DNA from: DATFVA01 sp963800255
GTDB taxonomy: Bacteria > Bacteroidota > Ignavibacteria > Ignavibacteriales > Ignavibacteriaceae
DNA length: 64,000 bases
Assembly (NCBI GenBank): GCA_963800255.1
Contig: CAWDAK010000022.1
Location: 248,001-312,000, forward strand
Direction of reading: 5' to 3'
Notes under the pieces: generated by a model
What the model saw: only the letters and a program-made list of their open reading frames with translations
Database searches by the model: none
Told to the model about the DNA's origin: nothing
Part shown: positions 26,361 to 34,056 of the stretch, in pieces
How positions within the stretch are numbered: the first letter of the stretch is position 1
Layout of the letters: every line of letters starts with the position of its first letter
Translations under genes and position numbers: made by a program

Positions 26361-26813
26361 ACTTATCCTTAGTCCTTTTTTAAAAAGTTTTAAGCTTCGT
26401 TATTAACTATTTCTCGATAGATCCGGTGTAAACATAAAACCGATTCACAGATCATAAAAGGTGTGAATCCGGCATCTTAAGGGGTAATATGCGACATTCA
26501 CCTGCAATCGAACCTGCATACCGTTTTTTATCAAACTTAAACGGTAACCGTTATAGTTCTATGGTTCTGTAAATTAAACTTTGGGGAAATCTGATGTCCA
26601 ATATAATTAATTCAATCAGAAATACAGTGTTTGTAAATAATAATTTTTCTCATTTCTTAAAATTATCCGGCATTGCAAATGAAGGATGTTTTTCATCGAC
26701 GAGAGATTTACGGTGTGCTTGAAATTAACGGCTCAATACGGCCATTTGAGCCGATCATTGCGGCTTTTTCGCATGTATAGGGTAAGCTTAAACTAACCTT
26801 ATGGAAAGGTGCA
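26361..26813. other. Divergent non-coding gap with two inverted repeats
   Basis: 453 bases between the efflux series (minus) and the barrel protein gene (plus). I see no convincing gene. It holds two perfect short inverted repeats: GATTCACA/TGTGAATC (26442-26449 and 26462-26469, 12-base spacer) near the efflux genes, and CGGCTCAA/TTGAGCCG (26729-26736 and 26746-26753, 9-base spacer) near the plus-strand gene. Both promoters must lie here. Confidence 0.6.
26442..26469. promoter_or_regulatory. Inverted repeat upstream of the RND efflux series, candidate operator
   Basis: Arms GATTCACA and TGTGAATC are 8 of 8 complementary with a 12-base spacer, 82 bases ahead of the TolC gene start. No T-run follows on either strand, so a protein-binding site is more likely than a terminator. 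No regulator gene is adjacent. Confidence 0.4.
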
Positions 26814-28295
26814 ATGAAACTTATATTTATACTTGTGTTTATCTCCCTAACTTCGACACTTCTCTTCGGGCAATACACTCTGGATCCTGCTGTCGTTGTT
26901 CTTCCAGATCAGCAGATAACAACAGAATCTGTTCCACTTCCATTCTACACTGTGAAGGAAGATGTTAAGTATACAGGTATGGGAAAAACAGGCACTGCTA
27001 ACGGATTGAAAGTTAATTCGATGATGTACAATCCTGCCTTGTTAAGCCGCAGCCGCTTTTCAATAGACGGGGTTACCATCAGCTTAAGCCTTCCGCCTGA
27101 TACATATCAGGCCGCAAATTTTATAAATGATCACCTGTCGGAATTTAAGGATGCCCTCTCACTTAAACAGGTATGGGAAGGAGTGAAGAATTTCAATGAG
27201 GCGGGAGATATAAACCAGAGCCTGGCTGCACTTAAGGAAATACAGGACGGGTTACGTTTTCCGAGGGATTTACTGCAGAAAGTGATCGGCACGCCTGATA
27301 ATCCTATGACTCACGGTATAAGAACAATACCCTCGATGGCCGTACAAGTCGGGAATTTCGGTTTCACTATATATGGTGTAGGTCAATCAGCGTTTGAAGT
27401 AGAGCAAAGTCCTTTACTTGATGCCCTGCTGAACGTTCCTATTCCGGATAACCTGGATGATACTCAGCAGGTTGCAAACGCAATTCTTGCCCTGCAAGGA
27501 CTTCTTCAGCCTATTATGGACAGCAATGATTTAAATGATGCTTTACCATTTGCTTATTCTGTGTCGTATGTGGACGTAACCGGAGCACTAGGATATTCAT
27601 ATAATATAACTCCCCGGTTGAGCGCAGGCTTGAACCTTAAAGTAGTACACAGAAGGTTCTCTGCCAGGAAATTGCTGCTTGAAGAATATAGAGATATACT
27701 AAACATACTGAAGCGTGACCTGAATCAGTACGTAACCGGAGTTACTCTTGATATCGGGGGGTTATATCAGTTTCCGGGAGGCACAGACATTGGATTCTCC
27801 GTGCAGAATGCTGTACCTGTAAAGAAAATAACCTCAGTGTTAACCACCGATTTTGATTACACCTATCTTGATTATAAAAGGGATGCTAACGGTAATATAG
27901 TGATTGATGCGAGGGGAGATACAGTTGTGCAGTCTTTTTCACAAACTTATAATATAGGCATACCCTTTGACCTTGAGCTGCCCGTTGTTGTTAATTTGGG
28001 AATACTTCAGAAGATCACAGAAAATTGGGATGCTGCATTCGATTTAGCAGATGCTGCTGAGCAGGATATAAGGTATGAGGATTACTGGTCGCGGTTCAGG
28101 TTCGGGACTGAATACAGACTGGAAGCAATGGACAAAAAGCTTGGTGTGTCTTTCCGGATAGGAGTGGCTGACAAAAGGTTTACGGGAGGAATAGGGTTTA
28201 ATATTTTCAGGGCGTTACAGGTTGATGGCGCATACGCGTATGATAACTTTGTCGGTTCGTATTCATATTACCTGCAGGCAAGATTGGGCTGGTAG
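26814..28295 (+). CDS. Outer-membrane beta-barrel protein, TraF_2/PorV-like
   Basis: 493-residue exported protein. Signal peptide (about 1-20, ending LLFGQ). The mature part has alternating aromatic/polar strands such as GALGYSYNITPRLSAGLNLK, GTEYRLEAMDKKLGVSFRIG and a C-terminal DNFVGSYSYYLQARLGW ending in an aromatic residue, all typical of an outer-membrane barrel. The early segment GMGKTGTANGLKVNSMMYNP resembles the family annotated as conjugal transfer protein TraF-like (TraF_2) or PorV/FadL-like barrels, in which the N-A/P-A motif marks the start of the barrel. No conjugation genes are near, so that name would mislead. GGAAAGG precedes the ATG. Function unknown. Confidence 0.65.
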   Translation: MKLIFILVFISLTSTLLFGQYTLDPAVVVLPDQQITTESVPLPFYTVKEDVKYTGMGKTGTANGLKVNSMMYNPALLSRSRFSIDGVTISLSLPPDTYQAANFINDHLSEFKDALSLKQVWEGVKNFNEAGDINQSLAALKEIQDGLRFPRDLLQKVIGTPDNPMTHGIRTIPSMAVQVGNFGFTIYGVGQSAFEVEQSPLLDALLNVPIPDNLDDTQQVANAILALQGLLQPIMDSNDLNDALPFAYSVSYVDVTGALGYSYNITPRLSAGLNLKVVHRRFSARKLLLEEYRDILNILKRDLNQYVTGVTLDIGGLYQFPGGTDIGFSVQNAVPVKKITSVLTTDFDYTYLDYKRDANGNIVIDARGDTVVQSFSQTYNIGIPFDLELPVVVNLGILQKITENWDAAFDLADAAEQDIRYEDYWSRFRFGTEYRLEAMDKKLGVSFRIGVADKRFTGGIGFNIFRALQVDGAYAYDNFVGSYSYYLQARLGW

Positions 28296-28400
28296 TTTCC
28301 TGCCGATCGTCGGAATATAAATGTGTGGAATCTCCCTCATATCTCAAACAGGGGAGGGGAGCTGGGGTGGTCAGGAAATACAGGCCGGATGTTACCTTCT

Positions 28401-29525
28401 TTAATACCATTTGAAAAGTTTCAGTCCTATATAGAAACAGGCTACGCCCGTAATCAGCAATGCGAAGAAGGGAACGATTACATCCGGTAATCCGGCACCC
28501 TCAATAAAGATGCTTCGTATTCCGTCTGCCAGCAGAGTGAGGGGGAGTATCTTGATAAAGCCGACGGCCCAGTCGGGGAAATTATGGTAGCTGAAAAAGA
28601 TTCCCGAGAGGACTATCATTGGAGTGGAGATAGCATTGATAAGGCCGTTTCCGACCTCAGGATTTCCGGTACGGGATGAAGTAAGTATTGCTATTCCAGC
28701 GAAACCAACATTGCCTGCAATGAAGATCAGGAAGAGTGCGAGGATACTTCCCTGGATTGTAATTCCGAATACAAGATATGAGAAGAGGAAAAGGAGCCCA
28801 GCCTCAATAAGATTCATTATAGATCTCACACTGATAAGCGAAATGAGGAAATAAGATTTTTTCATAGGAGTGGCAATCATCCTTCGCAGAAGTTTTTTCG
28901 ACCGGTTTTCAATGATCCCGTAACCAAGTCCCCAGATCGACGACATCATCATCCCCATCGCTATCAGACCAGGAACAAAGAAATCAATATATCTTGTTCC
29001 TTTAAGTATAAGCGGTGCTACTGCTTCATCTTCAGCTGCAGTTGACTGATTATTTATCACTCGCGATAGATTAAGGTAAGTCAGGTGAGCTTCAGGATTT
29101 ACGGGGTCGAAATGAAATTCAGTCTTAGCATTATTTTCTTCTACTATCAGGTTAATCTCACCCCTTTTCAGCATCTTCATTGCTTCATTGCGGGAGGTTC
29201 TTTCGAACACATAAGTATTATTGCCAAGTTTTTTGTCTTTTACGGAAATTTTATACTGCTCTTTCCGGGTAAGACTGTCCTGCGATTTTGCAGTCCTTGT
29301 TCTAAGGAAAGTTTCAAACCTGTTTGTTGAATCAATCGTTGTTCCTGCAGTGATTACGGCAACTTTATGAACCGTATCGAGTTTTTGAGTAAATGCCAGG
29401 CCGAGACCCAAAGCCATCAGGAGGGGAAATATAACACCCCAGAAAAGAACTGCCGGTTCACGCATCAGAGTTTTTGCATGCATTGAGAAAAGGATAAAAA
29501 ACTGGTTCAACGACTCGTTACGCAT
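28401..29525 (-). CDS. ABC-2 type transporter permease
   Basis: 374-residue ABC exporter permease of the ABC-2 type: one N-terminal helix (about 25-46), a large extracytoplasmic region (about 47-180), then five helices with the signature FFVPGLIAMGMMMSSIWGLG and a late SGIFFSYHNFPDWAVGFIKI. It overlaps the upstream ATP-binding gene by 8 bases, so the two are translated together. The substrate is not known. It converges with the barrel gene across a 105-base gap in which I see no strong terminator. Confidence 0.93.
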   Translation of the reverse strand: MRNESLNQFFILFSMHAKTLMREPAVLFWGVIFPLLMALGLGLAFTQKLDTVHKVAVITAGTTIDSTNRFETFLRTRTAKSQDSLTRKEQYKISVKDKKLGNNTYVFERTSRNEAMKMLKRGEINLIVEENNAKTEFHFDPVNPEAHLTYLNLSRVINNQSTAAEDEAVAPLILKGTRYIDFFVPGLIAMGMMMSSIWGLGYGIIENRSKKLLRRMIATPMKKSYFLISLISVRSIMNLIEAGLLFLFSYLVFGITIQGSILALFLIFIAGNVGFAGIAILTSSRTGNPEVGNGLINAISTPMIVLSGIFFSYHNFPDWAVGFIKILPLTLLADGIRSIFIEGAGLPDVIVPFFALLITGVACFYIGLKLFKWY

Positions 29526-30468
29526 TAAGATGCCTTCCGGTTAGTGTTGTAAACAGATCATCCAGAGTTTTTCTCCTGCTTTCAAAATCCTTCAGCTGAA
29601 TGTTTTTCGATTTAAGATAATTTATGAACTGAGGCAGCTCAGTTTCCAGGTTCTCAATTGTTATAACACCCTTCCTTTTATCTTCGTCCCAATTAATTTC
29701 AAAATTTGAATTACCCTTTATTATCTCACTAAGATCAGTATCAAGACCTTCGGGAGTAAACTCGATTATCTTTTTATTATCAGAATTCAAAAGTTCATCG
29801 CGGGTACCCTCAAGCAGTATTTTTCCGCTGTCAATAATTATTATGTAATCGCAGAGCTGCTCAGCCTCTTCCATATAATGAGTGGTAAGTATGAGGGAGG
29901 TATGCGCTTTTGCTTTAAGCTGAAGTAGTATATGCCAGATTTCCCGCCTGGCGTTAGGATCCAGTCCAGTAGTTGGTTCATCCAGCAGAAGCAGTTTCGG
30001 GTTATTCAGTAATGCAATCCCAAGCGCAAGCTTCTGGCGCTGGCCGCCGGAGAGGGTTACTGTATAGGATGTCTTTTTTTCATTAAGGTTTATTTCAGAT
30101 ATAATCTCGTTTACCCTTTCATCTCCAAGCTGGTAGAAACCTGCGAACAATTTCATTGTTTCCTCAACAGTAAGCTTGTCAATAAAGCGTGTTTCCTGCA
30201 GAGAAAGTCCTATTGATCTGTGTAGTTCGTTCTGGTGTCCCTCCCATTTTTTCCCCAGAATTGTTATCTCCCCCTTATCCGGTTTCTGAATTCCTTCTAT
30301 CATTTCTACGAGCGTAGTTTTACCGGCGCCGTTGGGGCCGAGCAGAGCAGTAAATTGTCCCTGTCCTATTGTGAGATTCACTCCGTTTACAGCATTTACG
30401 GTCTTAAACGATTTGTAAACATCTTTTACCTCTACAACAGGCGGCTTTTCGGAATTTTGTCTGGTCAT
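29518..30468 (-). CDS. ABC transporter ATP-binding protein
   Basis: 316-residue nucleotide-binding subunit for the adjacent ABC-2 permease. I use the ATG at 30468; a TTG two codons earlier is a weaker choice. Walker A is GPNGAGKTT (about 50-58), the signature is LSGGQRQKLALGIALL, Walker B LLLLDEPTTGLDPNARREIW and the switch histidine is in LTTHYMEEAEQLCDY. The C-terminal part (about 240-316) is the extension typical of DrrA/CcmA-like exporters. It starts the two-gene unit; the upstream gap holds the 11-bp tandem repeats. Confidence 0.95.
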   Translation of the reverse strand: MTRQNSEKPPVVEVKDVYKSFKTVNAVNGVNLTIGQGQFTALLGPNGAGKTTLVEMIEGIQKPDKGEITILGKKWEGHQNELHRSIGLSLQETRFIDKLTVEETMKLFAGFYQLGDERVNEIISEINLNEKKTSYTVTLSGGQRQKLALGIALLNNPKLLLLDEPTTGLDPNARREIWHILLQLKAKAHTSLILTTHYMEEAEQLCDYIIIIDSGKILLEGTRDELLNSDNKKIIEFTPEGLDTDLSEIIKGNSNFEINWDEDKRKGVITIENLETELPQFINYLKSKNIQLKDFESRRKTLDDLFTTLTGRHLNA

Positions 30469-30474
30469 AACCAA

Positions 30475-30963
30475 CTGGTTTGTTTTCTTCGCAAATGACT
30501 GAAATCAGATTTGGAAACTTAAGAGAAGATCAGAACTTAGTCAAAATAGTAGAATAATATCACGTTTTTAACGATTATTAGGAGACCGGGTTAGTGAAGT
30601 AAATTCTATGATATTAAGATTTAATCCATCACTACAAGATCAAAAGGTCAGTTTTATCTGTTAGGTTAGGTGGGATGTTATATGTTTATGGTTATTACAA
30701 AGTATTCAAAGCGTATTCAAAGCGTATTCAGAGCGTATTCAGAACGTTTTCAGAACGTTTTCAGATACTTGGTGGCGGCTTTCAGCTAAGGGACAGTTTC
30801 GAGATGAAATCTTATGGATAATTGGGCACTTTCATTTAAGAATTTTGGGTGAGCCGATGAGATGACCCTCCAGGGGTGTTCTAAATTGAAGGATATATTT
30901 TAATTTTGCTTTTTAAAGTGACTGAAGTTAAACTACCTATACCAGATAAAAATTAAATTTGAG
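30475..30963. other. Divergent non-coding gap with a tandem repeat array
   Basis: 489 bases between the ABC unit (minus) and the SDR gene (plus). No gene is supported on either strand. The main content is a run of 11-bp tandem repeats at 30703-30768. A TAAATTTG promoter-like box at 30954-30961 is too close to the SDR start codon to be used normally. Confidence 0.6.
30703..30768. repeat. Six tandem 11-bp repeats
   Basis: Units read TATTCAAAGCG, TATTCAAAGCG, TATTCAGAGCG, TATTCAGAACG, TTTTCAGAACG and TTTTCAGATAC, changing step by step from left to right. The period is exactly 11, close to one helical turn. The pattern suggests slippage growth followed by drift, or an array of sites for a regulator. 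No other copy was noticed in the window. Confidence 0.9.
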
Positions 30964-31710
30964 ATGAAAATGAAGACAACAGGAAACACAATATTAATTA
31001 CCGGAGGCACCTCCGGCATCGGGAGAGGTTTCGCGGAAGAATTCGTTCAGAGGGGTAACACGGTTATCATTTGCGGCCGAAGAGAAGACCGCCTGCATGA
31101 GATTCAGCAGAATTTCCCGGGAATTATTACAACTATGTGCGATCTTTCTGTGGTTGAGGAAAGAGAAGCGCTCTTTCAATGGGCTGTAGAAACCTTTCCG
31201 GAACTGAATATGCTAATAAATAATGCGGGTATTCAGCTGGCTTGCGATATGACAAAGGAAGTAGAGATAAATAAGGTCACCCATGAAATTGAAATAAACC
31301 TTACGGCACCTATACATCTTTCCTCTCTTTTTGCAGAGCACTTTTCCGGAAAAGATGAAGCTGCTATTATAAATATTTCATCGGGACTAGCGTTTGTGCC
31401 AATTGCATTTATGCCGGTGTACTGCGCCACAAAGGCGGCTCTTCATTCCATCACAATGTCGTTACGTCACCAATTGAAGGATACTTCCGTGAAAGTTTTT
31501 GAGATAATACCTCCTTCAGTTGATACTGAGCTGGGGCATCAGAGGCGAAAAGATAATAATCAGAGTCACGGCGGTATGCCCATCAAGAAATTTATTGAAG
31601 ATTCAATGAATTTAATTGAGAGAGATGAATTGGAAGCAGTTGTGGGGCATGCTGTTAACCTTAGAGAAAAAGGGGAAGAATTGTTTGAACAGTTAAATGC
31701 CAACAGGTAA
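30964..31710 (+). CDS. Short-chain dehydrogenase/reductase (DltE-like)
   Basis: 248-residue classical SDR, a NAD(P)H-dependent oxidoreductase. Rossmann motif TGGTSGIGRGF (about 14-24), a CGRREDRL stretch whose basic residues suggest NADPH, structural NNAG (about 86-89) and the catalytic set Ser (NISSG) with YCATK (Y-x-x-x-K). The sequence around ISSGLAFVPIAFMPVYCATK resembles DltE-type oxidoreductases. Substrate unknown. It stands alone: asnS follows 94 bases later with its own promoter. Confidence 0.92.
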   Translation: MKMKTTGNTILITGGTSGIGRGFAEEFVQRGNTVIICGRREDRLHEIQQNFPGIITTMCDLSVVEEREALFQWAVETFPELNMLINNAGIQLACDMTKEVEINKVTHEIEINLTAPIHLSSLFAEHFSGKDEAAIINISSGLAFVPIAFMPVYCATKAALHSITMSLRHQLKDTSVKVFEIIPPSVDTELGHQRRKDNNQSHGGMPIKKFIEDSMNLIERDELEAVVGHAVNLREKGEELFEQLNANR

Positions 31711-31740
31711 GACTGAGTGATCCCCTAATTCTTTAATTCT

Positions 31741-31771
31741 TTGCATTTATAAACACCCCTCTTTATATTTG
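31741..31771 (+). promoter_or_regulatory. Bacteroidetes-type promoter for asnS
   Basis: TTG at 31741-31743, 20 bases, then TATATTTG at 31764-31771. This matches the Bacteroidota housekeeping consensus TTG-N17-23-TAnnTTTG exactly, and places the transcription start about 27 bases before the asnS ATG. Confidence 0.65.
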
Positions 31772-31804
31772 GCAATTAAAATTTTTAACATATTGCAGTA
31801 ATTA

Positions 31805-33100
31805 ATGCGGAAAATATTCATATCGGACTTAGCGAAATACGTTGGCGAAGAAATTAAGATACAGGGCTGGCTCTATAATAAAAGATCAAGCGGAAAACTG
31901 CATTTTCTAATATTAAGGGACGGAACAGGTTATCTTCAGTGTGTTTTCTTTAAAGGCAATGTTTCCGAAGAAGTATTCGATTTAGCCGGTAAAACCGGAC
32001 AGGAATCTTCTATCGAAATTACCGGGAAAGTGAAGAAAGAAGAAAGAGCTCCAGGCGGGTACGAGCTGGATGCTGTTGATCTTAAAATTATTTCAGAGAC
32101 GCACGATTATCCCATCACTCCTAAAGAGCATGGTGTGGAATTTCTTATGGATTACCGCCATCTCTGGCTCAGGTCGAGTAAACAGGTCGCTATTATGCGC
32201 GTGAGGCACAGGATAGTGAAAGCGATAAGGGATTTCTTTGATGGAAACGGATTTACCCTTATGGATCCGCCGATACTTACGCCTTCTTCGTGTGAGGGAA
32301 CGTCAACTCTTTTTGAAACCGAATATTTTGACCTGGGCAAGGCTTATTTAACTCAATCAGGTCAGCTTTATGCTGAAGCCGGTGCAATGGCATTGGGGAA
32401 AGTTTATACCTTCGGACCTACTTTCCGTGCGGAAAAATCAAAAACAAAAAGGCATCTTACAGAATTCTGGATGTGTGAGCCTGAAGTTGCATTTGCCGAT
32501 CTTAATGATGATATGGACCTTGCTGAAGAATTTCTTGAATATATTGTGCAGACCGTACTTAAGGAAAGGGAAGATGAGCTTAAAGTTCTTGAAAGAGATC
32601 CGAAATTTTTAATGAATGTTAAAAAGCCGCTTCCAAGAATTTCCTATGATGAAGCTGTTGAAATACTGAAGAAGAACGGCAGTGAGTTTGAGTATGGAAA
32701 TGATTTCGGCGCACCTGATGAAACAATTATATCTAACCAGTATGACCGGCCGGTGATGGTTCACCGCTATCCTTCTGCCGTTAAAGCATTCTATATGAAA
32801 AGAGATCCTGAAAATCCGAATCTTGCTCTTGCGGTAGACGTACTGGCTCCCGAAGGATACGGCGAAATTATCGGCGGCAGTCAAAGGGAAGACAATATTG
32901 ATCTGCTTATCGAAAGAATAAAAGAGCATGATCTCCCGATGAAAGATTTTGAGTGGTACCTGGATCTAAGGAGATTTGGTTCCGTTCCTCATTCAGGTTT
33001 CGGGTTAGGTCTTGAAAGAACGGTTTCATGGATATGCGGACTGGAACATATCAGGGAGACAATACCATTCCCCCGGATGATTTACAGAAATACTCCTTAG
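31805..33100 (+). CDS. asnS: Asparagine-tRNA ligase
   Basis: 431-residue class IIb aminoacyl-tRNA synthetase that charges tRNA(Asn). An N-terminal OB-fold anticodon-binding domain (about 1-100, IQGWLYNKRSSGKLHFLILR) is followed by the class II catalytic core: motif 1 around FFDGNGFTLMDPPILTPSSC, motif 2 FGPTFRAEKSKTKRHLTEFW and motif 3 SGFGLGLERTVSWICGLEHI. The LTPSSCEG/STLF segment and length fit AsnRS rather than AspRS. Housekeeping gene with a good promoter. Confidence 0.96.
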   Translation: MRKIFISDLAKYVGEEIKIQGWLYNKRSSGKLHFLILRDGTGYLQCVFFKGNVSEEVFDLAGKTGQESSIEITGKVKKEERAPGGYELDAVDLKIISETHDYPITPKEHGVEFLMDYRHLWLRSSKQVAIMRVRHRIVKAIRDFFDGNGFTLMDPPILTPSSCEGTSTLFETEYFDLGKAYLTQSGQLYAEAGAMALGKVYTFGPTFRAEKSKTKRHLTEFWMCEPEVAFADLNDDMDLAEEFLEYIVQTVLKEREDELKVLERDPKFLMNVKKPLPRISYDEAVEILKKNGSEFEYGNDFGAPDETIISNQYDRPVMVHRYPSAVKAFYMKRDPENPNLALAVDVLAPEGYGEIIGGSQREDNIDLLIERIKEHDLPMKDFEWYLDLRRFGSVPHSGFGLGLERTVSWICGLEHIRETIPFPRMIYRNTP

Positions 33101-33197
33101 GTATTGATAAAAATGACTGCCCGGCAAAATTTAAATAAGGTAAAGTGATAATGTCTTTTACATCATCTATCAACCATCATACACCATACATTTTTCT

Positions 33198-33707
33198 ATG
33201 ACCTTAGAAATCATCCTTTTTATTCTCTTTGCTGCGGTAGCTGCCGTTTCCTCAGTAATTATGATTACAAGAAGTGATGCTGTTATAGCAGCACTGTTTT
33301 TAGTACTTAATTTTGCCTCCCTTGCCGGTCTTTACCTCCTGCTGAATGCCCAGTTTATTGCGGTTGCACAGGTAATTGTTTATGCCGGTGCAATTATGGT
33401 TTTGTTCCTTTTTGTAATTATGCTTTTACGTCCGGAAAAGGAAAGTATACTGGGGAAGAAGCCCGCGATAAAGATTATGGCAGTGGTAGTTGCTGCAATC
33501 GTATTTTTACAGATTGCCTATATGATTTTCTTCTCGAAGTCAGGCAGCGTAACAGGCGAAGTAGCAGCAAGTGTTAAAGCGGGTACTGTAGAATCAATAG
33601 GGAGAGAATTATTTACAAATTATATAATACCTTTTGAGGCCGCGGGATTTCTGCTTCTTGCAGCAACAATAGGTGCCTTGGTATTAGCAAAAAAGAAATT
33701 TGAATAG
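33198..33707 (+). CDS. nuoJ: NADH-quinone oxidoreductase subunit J
   Basis: 169-residue membrane subunit of complex I, canonical in length and sequence: five helices, with AQVIVYAGAIMVLFLFVIML as the TM3 signature and a short C-terminal helix pair. It starts the second complex I segment of the window (J-K-L-M-antiporter-unknown-N). Unlike the NuoJ at 2163-2999 it has no Met/His-rich insertion. Genes A, B, C, D, H and I are not upstream (asnS is), so they must be elsewhere. Confidence 0.95.
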   Translation: MTLEIILFILFAAVAAVSSVIMITRSDAVIAALFLVLNFASLAGLYLLLNAQFIAVAQVIVYAGAIMVLFLFVIMLLRPEKESILGKKPAIKIMAVVVAAIVFLQIAYMIFFSKSGSVTGEVAASVKAGTVESIGRELFTNYIIPFEAAGFLLLAATIGALVLAKKKFE

Positions 33708-33710
33708 ACT

Positions 33711-34016
33711 ATGCAGATTCCAATAGAATATTATCTGATCCTTAGTGCCTTTATGTTCGCAATAGGCGTAACCGGGGTAATGATCAGGAGAAATGCAATT
33801 ATAGTTTTCATGTCGGTTGAGCTTATGCTGAATTCAGCTAACCTGACACTGGTAGCATTTTCTTCTTACCTGGGTAATTCGATCGGGCAGCTTTTTGTGT
33901 TCTTTGTAATGACAGTTGCTGCTGCCGAGGCTGCGGTTGGCCTGGCAATCGTAATTGCTCTCTTCAGGAATAAATTAACACTCAACATAGACGAAATAAA
34001 TATCCTGAAGTGGTAG
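33711..34016 (+). CDS. nuoK: NADH-quinone oxidoreductase subunit K
   Basis: 101-residue three-helix subunit. Both membrane glutamates are present in SVELMLNSANL and TVAAAEAAVGLAI, as in canonical NuoK. It starts 3 bases after nuoJ and is followed by nuoL after 40 bases. Closer to the family consensus than the NuoK at 1855-2166. Confidence 0.96.
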   Translation: MQIPIEYYLILSAFMFAIGVTGVMIRRNAIIVFMSVELMLNSANLTLVAFSSYLGNSIGQLFVFFVMTVAAAEAAVGLAIVIALFRNKLTLNIDEINILKW

Positions 34017-34056
34017 CCCCTGGTTATCATTTCAAACTCTTAATCAGCAGAACTTT

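Noticed and set aside
26679..26780. 33-codon open frame (MKDVFHRREI start) in the gap before the barrel gene
   Set aside because: No ribosome-binding site, no recognised homology, and it spans the inverted repeat at 26729-26753; probably chance.
26814..28295. Naming the barrel protein conjugal transfer protein TraF
   Set aside because: No conjugation genes are present, and the sequence only shows an exported barrel.
30954..30961. TAAATTTG promoter-like box before the SDR gene
   Set aside because: Only 2 bases before the ATG and without a matching TTG upstream, so it cannot serve as a normal promoter.
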